Shown: in pieces, positions 20,225 through 29,366 of the stretch
Layout of the letters: every line of letters begins with the position of its first letter
How positions within the stretch are numbered: position 1 is the first letter of the stretch
DNA from: Lysobacterales bacterium
Lineage (GTDB): Bacteria; Pseudomonadota; Gammaproteobacteria; Xanthomonadales; Ahniellaceae
Length of the DNA stretch: 34,970 nt
Direction of reading: 5' to 3'
NCBI GenBank assembly: GCA_017997455.1
Contig: JAGOEZ010000008.1
Coordinates: 1-34,970, forward strand
Notes under the pieces: generated by a model
The model's input: the letters and a program-made list of their open reading frames with translations, nothing else
What the model was told of the DNA's origin: nothing
Databases searched by the model: none
Position numbers and translations under genes: made by a program

Positions 20225-22804
20225 ATGAAGGCGCGCGCAACGGCGATCCTCTCTGCCACGGTCGCCGTGGTCCTCGCATCGAACGCCTTCGCGGCAACCC
20301 CGCCGGCCGACCCGGTCGACGGCGTCGACCAGTTGCGCGCGCAGGAGCTCAGCGGCTGGGACGGCCGCATGGATCGCGTGACCACCCGCGGCGGCAGCGT
20401 GGAATTCATCTGGAACGACGACCTGCTGGGGATCCTCGGCCTGCAGCGCGCCGGTGATCCCGCGCAACGCTCGGTCACGGTGCCCCTGGGCGCGGCCAGC
20501 CGCTTCGACGTCGACGCCCGGCGCGAGAGCGTGCGCGGCATCGCCGGTGGCGAGGTCGGCCTGGCTGGCGATATCGTGTTCAGCACCGGCCGCGGGCGCA
20601 TCGTGGTGGAGGCGCCTCGACTGGTGGTGCGCCCGGGCGATGCGCTGCGCATCGATGTGATGGGCAAGGATGGGCAGGTGCTGCTGTACGTCGACCGCGT
20701 GATGTACGAGCTCCTCGACGACGGCCAGCGGTTCTACATCCGCAGCGCCGACCTGCGCGTCGCGCCGGCGCTGGCCGCGCGGATCGGACGTCCGGAGTCC
20801 GTGGACCTGGCGATCGCCGAGCTCAAGGTGATGACCGCGGTCGCGGCGCGCGCCGGCGGCAGCGAGCCCTATGCCTGCGGCGACCCGAACTGGCCGGGCG
20901 AGTCGGTGCCCGGCGGCGGCGGCGCGCGCTACCAGGCCGACGTCTTCATGCAGGCCTTCAGCGGGCAGCTGTCGCGTTGCCGCGCGACGCCTGCCGGCGG
21001 GGCCTGCGACGGCCCCGGCGGCGCCACCGACGGCGACGTCGTCTACACGCCCTCGTCGACCCTGATCAACAACATCGCCAACGGCAGCATCGTGGCGACG
21101 ATTCCCGGCGATCCGCTCGGCACCAGCACCACGGCCCACACCGCGGACGTCGAGTGGGACCAGAAGTTCACCAACTCGGCGAGCGGGCCCTATGCGAGTC
21201 CCGACCAGCACCCGTACCTTATCTGGAACCTGTACCGCCTCGACACCGACGGCAGCATCACCCAGGTCGGTCGTTCGGGCGTCAAGCACGCATTCCTCAC
21301 CACCAACGTGGGGAGCGGCTGCGAGAGCTGCAACGGCAACCACGTGCTGGGACGCCAGTGCGGCGATACCTACGGCACCGGCAACAACGACAGCAACAGC
21401 GACCTCGGGCCGCGGCGTGAGTTGCTGCCGGCGGCCGGCTTGTGGGGCCGCTGCGGCTCGATCTACGACACCAATTGCGACGGCGTATCCAACCCGTCGG
21501 GCAACACCAGCTACGACCAGCGCCTGATCGTGAAGGAGTCGGCGCTCGATGCGGCCGCGAATCCCGGCGCGACTTACCAGTTCGAGTCCTGGTACATCGT
21601 TCGCGACGACATCAACATCTACAACACCATGGCCAGCCGGCCCTTCACGCCATCCTGGAATGGCGCCAGCTGGACCGCCGCCAACGGCAGCCCGTTCCGC
21701 CTCGGACCGGCGCTGGACCGTTGGATCGACGCCGGCGTCGCCGCGGGCGACCTCACCCGCAATGTCGAGCTGGTGGCGCCCGAGGGGCGCGCGAAGGTCG
21801 CGGTGCGGGTCGACGATCTCGGCAATGGCAGCTGGCGCTACCACTACGCGCTGATGAACTTCGACTTCGCGCGCGGCGTGACCCAGGGCAGCGAGCCGAA
21901 CCTGCGCGTCGTGCGCAACGATGGTTTCAACCGCTTCGCGGTCCGCGTCGGTGCCAGCGCCACGATCTCGCAGATCGCCTATGCCGACGGCGATCCCGCG
22001 CGCGCCGACTGGATCGCCACGCAGACGGCCAGCGGCATCGAGTGGGCCGCGCCGGATGCCGCGGCGAGCCAGAACTGGGGCGTGATGGCGCGCTTCAGCT
22101 TCGTGGCCAACCAGGCGCCGGTGGATGGCGCCACCGCCACGCTGGGCGTGACCGAAGCCGGCACGCCGGCCAGCTACGACGTGGCCACTGTGAAGGCCGG
22201 CGGTGCCGCAACGCCCAGCGCGCCCGATCTCGTCAACGACAGTGGCCGCTCGAGCATCGACAACATCACCAATGCCGCGGACCCGATCTTCACTGGCACC
22301 TGCCAGAGCGGCGATTCCATCCAGCTGCGCAATGGGGCCAGCGACGTGGGCGCCCCCGTGGCATGCACCAGCGGCAACTACCTCATCACCATCGCCGGCC
22401 TGGCCGAGGGCAGCTACAACCTTGCCGCGCGGGGTTCGCTGGGCGCTGACCTGAGCGCGCCCAGCGCGGCGGTGGCGGTGGTCGTCGATCGCACCGCGCC
22501 CGCGGCACCCGCGATCACCGGCCCGGCGGCGATTCCGTCCATCGCGGTGACGGTGACCGGCACCGGCGGCGAGGCCAGTGCGGAATTGCGCCTGTTCGAC
22601 GGCGCGGTTCAGGCCTGCTCGACCATCCTCGCCGGTGCGGGCAACTGGAGCTGCAATGCCACCCTGGCAGGCCCGGGCCTGCGCACGGTCGTGGCACGCC
22701 AGACCGATGCCGCTGGCAACGTCGGCGCGGACTCCGCCGGGTTCGACATCGACGTGTCGGGCTTCATCTTCGCCAACGGCTTCGAGACGCCGGTCCTTCA
22801 GTGA
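20225..22804 (+). CDS. Large secreted Ig-domain protein
   Basis: This 859 aa exported protein has a clear signal peptide (1-23, ending SNAFA). Residues 24-200 are beta-rich with no recognised family. A cysteine-rich segment (350-400) has SGVKHAFLTT, CESCNGNHVLGRQCGDTYG and LGPRREL; the cysteines and Asp/Asn-rich part suggest metal binding or disulfides. The CESCNGNH is not a heme motif. The C-terminal third (about 676-845) has two bacterial Ig-like repeats with paired cysteines, the type found in surface adhesins (DRTAPAAPAITGP and ARQTDAAGNVGADS are typical seams). The tail IFANGFE (848-854) matches the tail of the preceding protein. GGGAG lies 9 bp before the ATG. Its stop overlaps the GTG start of cytochrome B (GTGA). 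Function unknown. Confidence 0.8.
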   Translation: MKARATAILSATVAVVLASNAFAATPPADPVDGVDQLRAQELSGWDGRMDRVTTRGGSVEFIWNDDLLGILGLQRAGDPAQRSVTVPLGAASRFDVDARRESVRGIAGGEVGLAGDIVFSTGRGRIVVEAPRLVVRPGDALRIDVMGKDGQVLLYVDRVMYELLDDGQRFYIRSADLRVAPALAARIGRPESVDLAIAELKVMTAVAARAGGSEPYACGDPNWPGESVPGGGGARYQADVFMQAFSGQLSRCRATPAGGACDGPGGATDGDVVYTPSSTLINNIANGSIVATIPGDPLGTSTTAHTADVEWDQKFTNSASGPYASPDQHPYLIWNLYRLDTDGSITQVGRSGVKHAFLTTNVGSGCESCNGNHVLGRQCGDTYGTGNNDSNSDLGPRRELLPAAGLWGRCGSIYDTNCDGVSNPSGNTSYDQRLIVKESALDAAANPGATYQFESWYIVRDDINIYNTMASRPFTPSWNGASWTAANGSPFRLGPALDRWIDAGVAAGDLTRNVELVAPEGRAKVAVRVDDLGNGSWRYHYALMNFDFARGVTQGSEPNLRVVRNDGFNRFAVRVGASATISQIAYADGDPARADWIATQTASGIEWAAPDAAASQNWGVMARFSFVANQAPVDGATATLGVTEAGTPASYDVATVKAGGAATPSAPDLVNDSGRSSIDNITNAADPIFTGTCQSGDSIQLRNGASDVGAPVACTSGNYLITIAGLAEGSYNLAARGSLGADLSAPSAAVAVVVDRTAPAAPAITGPAAIPSIAVTVTGTGGEASAELRLFDGAVQACSTILAGAGNWSCNATLAGPGLRTVVARQTDAAGNVGADSAGFDIDVSGFIFANGFETPVLQ

Positions 22805-24690
22805 GCAGGTGGTTCGCGTTGCGCCTGCCGGCGCGAGCCGGTCGGCGCGTCTTGACGATCCTTGCCGCGTGCCTCGTTGCGACAGCGGCGAACGCCGTCG
22901 CAGCCGGAGGTCCGGCTGATTTCACCCTGCACGGTACCCAGCCCGGCCTGGCGGTGCCGATGGACGGCTCCACCGATTGCCTCAACTGCCACGGCGGGTT
23001 CTCCGGCGCCGACCGCAGCTTCATGCCGCACTCGACCTGGAGCGGCTCGATCATGGCCAACGCGACCCGCGACCCGTTGTTCTGGGCCGCGCTGGACGTC
23101 GCCAACCACGACCTGCCGGGCGTCGGCGACTGGTGCTTGCGCTGCCACACGCCTTCGGGCTGGCTGGCCGGACGCGCGGGCAAGAATGCCCAGGGCATCG
23201 TGGTCGCGGGCGGCGAGACCGGCTGCCGCCTCACCGGCGACCACGACGACTACGAGAACTACGACTCCGAATTCAACGGCAACGACTACGGCGGCGTGAG
23301 CTGCCACCTGTGCCATCGCCAGCAGGCCAACGGCACCTTGCCCGCGGGCGTGCGCCGGGACAGCGGCAATCTTTTCATCGACGACAGCCTCGATTGCGAG
23401 GGCAGCGGATTCGGCCCGTGCCGGATCGGGCCCTATCGTTATCCCGAGGAAGGCATCTCCGCACCACCGCACGTCGCTGCGTATTCTGCCTTCGTCAAGC
23501 GCGGCGAGTTCTGCGGCAGTTGCCACGACGTCACCACGCCGATCCTGGCCAGCGGGCCGGCGGTGACGCTCAAGGACGCAACCGGGGCCGACACCGGCAT
23601 CCCGTTCCCGGTCGAGCGCACCTACAGCGAATGGCGCGCCAGCGCCTACAACGACCCGATCTTCGTCGACGGATTCGCGCCTGAGGAGCCGCGCGGCGAC
23701 CTGGCCCGCTTCGGCCGGACCTGCCAGTCCTGCCACATGGCCTCCAGCACCGACCCGCTTGCGCGGGCCTGCCAGCAGAATGCGCCGGGCTCGCGCACCG
23801 GCAACCTGCCGGTGCATGAACTGGTCGGCGCCAACGCGTGGATCACCGGCGTGATCGGCATGCTCTATGGCGGCCCGGACGGCCTCAACCGCGAAGCCGA
23901 GTTCGCGCGCTCGGTGCAAGCCGCGAACGACATGTTGACCTTGCGCAGCGCCGACCTGGCGCTGGCGCTCGATCCGCTCGCCGGTGGCGCGCAGTCCCTC
24001 ACCGCCCGCGTGCGCGTGACCAACCTCAGCGGCCACAAGTTGCCGACCGGTTACGCCGAGGGGCGGCGCATGTGGTTGCAGGTCGAGGCCAGCATCGGCG
24101 CCGGGCCGCCATTCTGGCGCAGTGGCGACTACGACGAGGCCAGCGGCACACTGACCGAGGATGCGCAGGCCAAGGTCTACGAAATCCAGCAGGGCATCTG
24201 GAATGCCAGCAGCGGCGAATGCGCGATCAGCGATGCGCTGGGGCGCAAGGTCTTCCACTTCGCCACCAGCGATTGCATCCGCAAGGACAACCGCATCCCG
24301 CCGCGCGGTTTCCGTGGTGGCGCCGACCCGGAGCTGCGCCCGGTCGGGCAGGTGTATCCGGAAACCAGTCCGGGTTCGGGCGTGCTGGTCGACTACGACG
24401 ACACGGTCTACGCGATCCCGCTGCCGCCGGGCACCACGGGCGCGGTCACGGTCAACGTGCGCCTGCGCCACCAGGTGGCGACGCGCGAGTACGTGGAGTT
24501 CCTGCGCAACGAGGCCGTCGACTACGCCTTCCCGAGCGAGAACGCCTTGTGCGCGCCATTCCGCGCGCCGCTGGAAACCGGGCCGCGCACGCAGAGCCGC
24601 GGCCAGTTCATGTACGAGCTGTGGACCAACAACGGGCGTTCGCCGCCGGTGACGATGCGGACGGCGGTGGCGACGAGTACCAGCCCCTAG
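22801..24690 (+). CDS. Periplasmic five-heme c-type cytochrome (B)
   Basis: This 629 aa paralogue of cytochrome A has five CxxCH motifs at the same relative places: CLNCH (60-64), CLRCH (112-116), CHLCH (168-172), CGSCH (238-242) and CQSCH (308-312). A Sec signal (RRVLTILAACLVATAANAVAA) precedes GGPADFTLHGTQPGL. The C-terminal half has no heme motif, and SGHKLPTGYAEGRRMWLQ, KDNRIPPRGF and REYVEFLRNEAVDYAFPSEN are shared with cytochrome A. The start is GTG 22801 within the overlap GTGA with the upstream stop, so translational coupling is likely. Conservation of all five hemes and the C-terminal domain in both copies argues that each is functional. Redox partner and substrate are unknown. Confidence 0.88.
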   Translation: MSRWFALRLPARAGRRVLTILAACLVATAANAVAAGGPADFTLHGTQPGLAVPMDGSTDCLNCHGGFSGADRSFMPHSTWSGSIMANATRDPLFWAALDVANHDLPGVGDWCLRCHTPSGWLAGRAGKNAQGIVVAGGETGCRLTGDHDDYENYDSEFNGNDYGGVSCHLCHRQQANGTLPAGVRRDSGNLFIDDSLDCEGSGFGPCRIGPYRYPEEGISAPPHVAAYSAFVKRGEFCGSCHDVTTPILASGPAVTLKDATGADTGIPFPVERTYSEWRASAYNDPIFVDGFAPEEPRGDLARFGRTCQSCHMASSTDPLARACQQNAPGSRTGNLPVHELVGANAWITGVIGMLYGGPDGLNREAEFARSVQAANDMLTLRSADLALALDPLAGGAQSLTARVRVTNLSGHKLPTGYAEGRRMWLQVEASIGAGPPFWRSGDYDEASGTLTEDAQAKVYEIQQGIWNASSGECAISDALGRKVFHFATSDCIRKDNRIPPRGFRGGADPELRPVGQVYPETSPGSGVLVDYDDTVYAIPLPPGTTGAVTVNVRLRHQVATREYVEFLRNEAVDYAFPSENALCAPFRAPLETGPRTQSRGQFMYELWTNNGRSPPVTMRTAVATSTSP

Positions 24691-24712
24691 CGGGCGGGGT
24701 GCGGGGCGTCAT

Positions 24713-24818
24713 CGGGATCCCGCATCAATGCCCAGCCACGGGCTGTAGGGGATGAGGCCATCGGCAACCTGGATCCCGGCTCATCGTGCATCCATGCACT
24801 GGCCGGGATGAGGCCATC
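24713..24818. repeat. Structured intergenic repeat region
   Basis: The 134 bp between cytochrome B and infA is dense in symmetry. It has a perfect palindrome CGGGATCCCG (24713-24722) and a direct repeat GGGATGAGGCCATC (24748-24761 and 24805-24818). A 37 bp element has an 8 bp outer stem (24773-24780 with 24802-24809) enclosing the inner hairpin GTGCAT/ATGCAC (24786-24799). It resembles a repetitive extragenic element; copies elsewhere cannot be checked here. Confidence 0.55.
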
Positions 24819-24827
24819 CTGGCCTCA
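24809..24827 (-). terminator. Hairpin overlapping the infA stop codon
   Basis: A perfect 8 bp stem (24809-24816 with 24820-24827, 3 nt loop) includes the infA stop codon. There is no T-run on the minus strand. It could end or protect the infA transcript together with the larger hairpin just beyond it. Confidence 0.4.
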
Positions 24828-25043
24828 CTTCATGCGGTAGGTGATGCGGCCTTTGGTTAGGTCGTAGGGGGTCATCTCGACCTTGACCTTGTCGCCGGTG
24901 AGGATGCGGATGTAGTTCTTGCGCATGCGGCCGGAGATGTGGGCCGTGATCACGTGACCGTTCTCGAGCTTCACGCGGAACATGGTGTTGGGAAGGGTTT
25001 CCTGTACGGTCCCTTCCATTTCGATCTGGTCGTCTTTGGCCAT
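24825..25043 (-). CDS. infA: Translation initiation factor IF-1
   Basis: This 72 aa single S1/OB-fold protein has the usual length and start ([19 protein letters not shown]), and the motifs [20 protein letters not shown] and [21 protein letters not shown]. It binds the A-site region of the 30S subunit during initiation. It lies 9 bp after the aat stop on the same strand, so it is co-transcribed with aat, as in E. coli. A weak -10-like CACAAT inside the 3' end of aat (minus strand, 25085-25090) may give extra transcription. No strong Shine-Dalgarno sequence is visible. Confidence 0.98.
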   Translation of the reverse strand: MAKDDQIEMEGTVQETLPNTMFRVKLENGHVITAHISGRMRKNYIRILTGDKVKVEMTPYDLTKGRITYRMK

Positions 25044-25052
25044 CGGGGCACT

Positions 25053-25859
25053 TCAGCTGCGGCCGGGCGGCCGCGAAGCGCGGGATTGTGGCACGCCGAC
25101 GCCGGTGCGGGAAGCGGCATCGGCGCCGGCATCGGCGAGTTCGGCCGGCGCGATGCGGGGAAAACGTTCGGCCCAGTTGCCGGAGGGAAAGGGCGCCGCG
25201 GCCAGTTCGCGGGCGCTGGCCAGGAACTCGGCGCGGGGCATCAGGGTGGCGCCGAGCGTGTGCAGGTGGGCGGACGAGACCTGCGCGTCGATCAGCGGAA
25301 ACCCCCAATGCGAAAGCGCCCGGGCCAGCGCGAGCAACGCCACTTTCGACCCGCCGGGCAAGCGGCTCACCATGGATTCGGCGTAGAACATGCGCCCCAG
25401 GACCACGCCGTAGAGGGCGCCGGCCAGCGCCGGCCCTTCGCGCACCTCGATCGAATGGGCATGCCCGAGGCGGTGCAGCGCGACGTAGGCGGCACGCATC
25501 TCGGCGGTGATCCAGGTCCCTTCGCCCTCGCCGCGCGGCGCGGCGCAGGCGTCGATCACGCCCTCGAAATCGCGGTCCGCTGCGATGTCCCAGTCGCATT
25601 TGCGCAGCCACGCGCGCAGCCGTCGCGGCACGTGCATGGCCGCGGTGTGGAACACGCAGCGCGGGTCGGGCGACCACCACAGGATCGGTTCCCCGGGGCT
25701 GTACCACGGGAAGATCCCGAGCCGGTAGGCGCGCAATAGCCGTTCCGGTTCGAGCCCGCCGCCGGCGGCCAGCAGGCCGTTGGGACGCGCCAGCGCGCGG
25801 CTGACCGGCGGGAACGGGGCATCGGCTTCGGGCGCAAGCCAGGGCAACGCGAGTTTCAT
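25053..25859 (-). CDS. aat: Leucyl/phenylalanyl-tRNA-protein transferase
   Basis: This 268 aa cytoplasmic enzyme transfers Leu or Phe from aminoacyl-tRNA to proteins starting with Arg or Lys, creating N-degrons read by ClpS. Typical motifs: NGLLAAGGGLEPERLLRAYRLGIFPW, PILWWSPDPRCVF, GTWITAEMRAAY, FYAESMVSR, and FPLIDAQVSSAHLHTLGA. It is about 34 residues longer than E. coli Aat, mainly through an Ala/Gly-rich C-terminal tail (residues about 235-268). The start codon overlaps the stop of the upstream GNAT gene (ATGA, 25856-25859), and infA follows after 9 bp. Confidence 0.96.
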   Translation of the reverse strand: MKLALPWLAPEADAPFPPVSRALARPNGLLAAGGGLEPERLLRAYRLGIFPWYSPGEPILWWSPDPRCVFHTAAMHVPRRLRAWLRKCDWDIAADRDFEGVIDACAAPRGEGEGTWITAEMRAAYVALHRLGHAHSIEVREGPALAGALYGVVLGRMFYAESMVSRLPGGSKVALLALARALSHWGFPLIDAQVSSAHLHTLGATLMPRAEFLASARELAAAPFPSGNWAERFPRIAPAELADAGADAASRTGVGVPQSRASRPPGRS

Positions 25860-26992
25860 GCCGCGCGCTCCGCGTACGGCGAGTGCGCCAGCACCGATTG
25901 CTCGTAGCGCGCGACCCAGGCGCGCTCGCGCGCGACCGCGCTGGCGACCGCGGTACGCAGGGCGGGATCGCGCAGCCAGTGGAAGGAGCGGGTGCGCACT
26001 GGCAGGAAACCGCGCGCGACCTTGTGCTCGCCCTGCGCGCCAGGCTCGAAGCGCGCCAGGCCGCGCGCGATCGCCAGTTCGATGCCTTGGTAGTAGCAGG
26101 TCTCGAAGTGCAGCCCCGGCGCCAGCGCGTCGCTGCCCCAATAGCGGCCATAGAGCACTTCGTCGCTGGCGAGGAACAAGGCCATGCAGCGCGCGCCATC
26201 GGCGCGCGTGCCCATGACCACGATGAACCGCGGCCCGAGCGCGGGCGCGAGGGAGGCGAGGAATGCGGGGGTCAGCGCGGCCACGTTGCCCTTGGCTTCG
26301 AAGGTATCTGCATAGAGCCGATGGACTTCCGCGAGTTCCGGAGCGCCGATCCCGCTGCCATCGTACTGCGCGAACTGCCAGCCTTCCGCCCGCACCTTCG
26401 CGCGTTCGCGGCGGATCTCCTTGCGGCGCTTGGAGTTCAGGGCGCCGAGGAAGGACTCGAAGTCCGGGTAGCCGTGGTTCGCCCAGTGGAACTGGATGTC
26501 CTCGCGCTCCAGCCAGCCGGCGTCGCGCAGCACCCGGGCGTCCTCGCTTTCGACGAAGTTGACGTGCGCGCCCGACCAGCGCGCCGCCTCGGCCATGTCG
26601 CGCAGCGCGTCGACCAGCGTCGCGCGCGCCGCGGCGTGGCGTGGATCGACCAGCAGGCGCGGCCCGGGCACCGGCGAGTAGGGCACGGCGGCAAGCAGCT
26701 TGGGGTAGTACTTGCCACCGGCCCGCTCGTAGGCATCGGCCCAGGCGTGGTCGAAGACGAACTCGCCGTGCGAATTGGCCTTGCGGTAGGCCGGTACCGC
26801 CGCGACCAGGGTATCCCCATCCCACAGGCCCAGGTGGTGCGGACGCCAGCCCAGGCGCTCGCGCAGGCAGCCGTGGCGCTCCAGCCCGGCGAGGAAGTCG
26901 TGGCTGACGAAGGGGTTGCGCCCCGGCGCCAGCGTGTCCCAGTCGGCACGCGGGATCGCGCCGAGGTCCGGCAGGACCCGCAGCGTGGTCAT
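25856..26992 (-). CDS. GNAT-fold protein of the FemAB-like/DUF482 family
   Basis: This 378 aa protein shows the DUF482 (FemAB-like, GNAT superfamily) pattern: FVSHDFLAGLERHGC, GEFVFDHAWADAYERAGGKYYPKL, VPYSPVPGPRLLV, HWANHGYPDFESFLGALNSKRRKEIRRERAKV, and ETCYYQGIELAIARGLARFEPGAQGEHKVARGF. Relatives include FemAB-type enzymes that use aminoacyl-tRNA as donor, but the function of this family is not established. Its stop overlaps the aat start by 4 bp, which implies coupled expression with a known aminoacyl-tRNA-protein transferase. The ATG 26992 was chosen over ATG 27037 because it gives the usual short N-terminus; its ribosome binding site is weak. It is 102 bp downstream of trxB. Confidence 0.85.
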   Translation of the reverse strand: MTTLRVLPDLGAIPRADWDTLAPGRNPFVSHDFLAGLERHGCLRERLGWRPHHLGLWDGDTLVAAVPAYRKANSHGEFVFDHAWADAYERAGGKYYPKLLAAVPYSPVPGPRLLVDPRHAAARATLVDALRDMAEAARWSGAHVNFVESEDARVLRDAGWLEREDIQFHWANHGYPDFESFLGALNSKRRKEIRRERAKVRAEGWQFAQYDGSGIGAPELAEVHRLYADTFEAKGNVAALTPAFLASLAPALGPRFIVVMGTRADGARCMALFLASDEVLYGRYWGSDALAPGLHFETCYYQGIELAIARGLARFEPGAQGEHKVARGFLPVRTRSFHWLRDPALRTAVASAVARERAWVARYEQSVLAHSPYAERAA

Positions 26993-27094
26993 GGCCGCGG
27001 TATGCGTCGGCGCCGCGGACGGCCCGGATCGCAGCAAGCGCGCTGGTGCAGCCGGATCATGCCGGTCGCGCCAATCCGACGCGGTGCCGGGACT

Positions 27095-28156
<1,062 letters not shown>

Positions 28157-28183
28157 CTACCCGGAACGGGCACCGAATGACCA

Positions 28184-28208
28184 GCGCCGCGATTGCGGCG
28201 TTTTCTTT
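28184..28208 (+). terminator. Intrinsic terminator in the ald leader (possible attenuator)
   Basis: An all-GC 6 bp stem (CGCCGC 28185-28190 with GCGGCG 28195-28200, loop GATT) is followed by TTTTCTTT (28201-28208). It is the best intrinsic terminator in the window, on the plus strand, 41 bp before ald. The gene to its left (trxB) runs the other way, so the transcript it ends must begin within the roughly 140 bp upstream. The 5' arm can also pair perfectly with GCGGCGC at 28071-28077, a possible antiterminator. Confidence 0.7.
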
Positions 28209-28249
28209 ATGCACGCCCCCCCGCAGCGATCCGTCAGGAGATCGACGCC

Positions 28250-29314
28250 ATGCGCATCGGAATTCCCCGCGAGACCAAGACCCTGGAAGGGCGAGTCGCC
28301 CTGGTGCCGGCCGCCTGCGCCGACCTGGTGCGGCGTGGTTACGAAGTCTGGGTCGAGGCCGGGGCAGGGCTCAAGAGCGGCTTCGGCGACGGCGACTACA
28401 CCCGGGTGGGCGTGAAGATCGCGCCGGATGCCGCGGCCCTCTACGAGAAGGGCCAGCTGATCGTCAAGGTGAAGGAACCGATCGCCGGCGACCTCCAGCA
28501 CCTGCGCAAGGACCACCTGCTTTTCTGTTACCTGCACCTCGCGCCGGAACCTGAACTGACCAAGCGCCTGCTGCAGATCGGCCTCACCGGCATCGCCTTC
28601 GAGACCGTCGAGCTCGACAACGGCGACCTGCCGCTGCTCGCGCCGATGTCGATCATCGCCGGCCGCATCGCGATCCAGATCGGCACCCACCTGCTGCACC
28701 AGCCGGCCGGGGGCAAGGGCAAGCTGCTCGGCGGCCTGCCCTCGACCGAGCGCGGCAAGGTGGTGGTGCTGGGCGCCGGCGCGGCGGGCGGCAATTCGGC
28801 CGAACTGGCCGCTTCCGGCGGCGCCAACGTGGTGGTGTTCGAGAAGCGCCAGGACCGCATGGCGCAGATGATGGCGCTGGGTTCCAACGTCACCACGCTG
28901 TATCCCTACGAGGAAGCGGTGGCGCGCGAGATCGCCAGCGCCGACCTCGTGATCGGCGCGGTGCTGGTGACCGGGGCCAAGGCGCCGCACGTGATCACGC
29001 GCGCGATGGTGGCCGGGATGGAGCCGGGTTCGGTCATCGTCGACATCTCGGTCGACCAGGGCGGCTGCGCGGAGACCACGCGTCCCACGACCTATGCCGA
29101 CCCGACCTACGTGGTCGATGGCGTGACCCATTTCGCGGTCACCAACATGCCGGGCGCGGTGCCACAGACTTCCTCGCATGCGATTTGCGCCGCGATCCTG
29201 CCCTTCGTGCAGAAGCTCGCCTCCGGCGACTGGCGCGACAACCGGCCGCTGGTGCGGGGCATCAACGTCGAGAATGGCCAACTGGTCCATCCGGCATTGA
29301 AGGACATGGTCTGA
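28250..29314 (+). CDS. ald: Alanine dehydrogenase
   Basis: This 354 aa NAD-dependent enzyme interconverts L-alanine and pyruvate plus ammonium. Motifs: MRIGIPRETKTLEGRVALVP at the start, IVKVKEP with Lys75, CYLHLAPE with His96 (the pair that holds pyruvate in known structures), the Rossmann GAGAAGGNSAELA near 172-184, and GSVIVDISVDQGGCAET. Related PntA-type proteins are longer and carry a membrane part. AGGAG lies 9 bp before the ATG. It sits between trxB and ftsK, where E. coli has lrp. The intrinsic terminator upstream suggests regulated read-through. Confidence 0.95.
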   Translation: MRIGIPRETKTLEGRVALVPAACADLVRRGYEVWVEAGAGLKSGFGDGDYTRVGVKIAPDAAALYEKGQLIVKVKEPIAGDLQHLRKDHLLFCYLHLAPEPELTKRLLQIGLTGIAFETVELDNGDLPLLAPMSIIAGRIAIQIGTHLLHQPAGGKGKLLGGLPSTERGKVVVLGAGAAGGNSAELAASGGANVVVFEKRQDRMAQMMALGSNVTTLYPYEEAVAREIASADLVIGAVLVTGAKAPHVITRAMVAGMEPGSVIVDISVDQGGCAETTRPTTYADPTYVVDGVTHFAVTNMPGAVPQTSSHAICAAILPFVQKLASGDWRDNRPLVRGINVENGQLVHPALKDMV

Positions 29315-29321
29315 TAAGCTA

Positions 29322-29337
29322 AACGCTTCATAGCGTT
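29322..29337 (+). promoter_or_regulatory. Small hairpin/operator between ald and ftsK
   Basis: A perfect inverted repeat AACGCT-TCAT-AGCGTT lies 7 bp after the ald stop and 18 bp before the ftsK -10 box. It may be a weak terminator of ald without a T-run, or an operator at the ftsK promoter. Confidence 0.35.
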
Positions 29338-29354
29338 ACGCACGGTTCAGAAGG

Positions 29355-29360
29355 TAAAAT
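29355..29360 (+). promoter_or_regulatory. -10 box of ftsK
   Basis: TAAAAT (five of six consensus positions) ends 6 bp before the ftsK GTG, the same geometry as at clpS, so transcription would start at the start codon. A clear -35 is not seen. AAGG lies too far upstream (12 bp or more) to be a good ribosome binding site. Confidence 0.5.
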
Positions 29361-29366
29361 CTCACG

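Noticed and set aside
21320-21345. CESCNGNH in the Ig-domain protein as a heme site
   Set aside because: The histidine is four residues after the second Cys, not directly following it, so it is not a CxxCH motif.
23658-23685. PIFVDGFAPE inside cytochrome B as another copy of the FA[DN]GFE tail
   Set aside because: It is internal, lacks the final Glu in place, and sits between heme motifs, so it is probably chance.
16157-24824. A tRNA-Ser gene, as found between clpA and infA in E. coli
   Set aside because: No cloverleaf-like sequence or CCA-ending acceptor stem could be found in the non-coding parts of this stretch.
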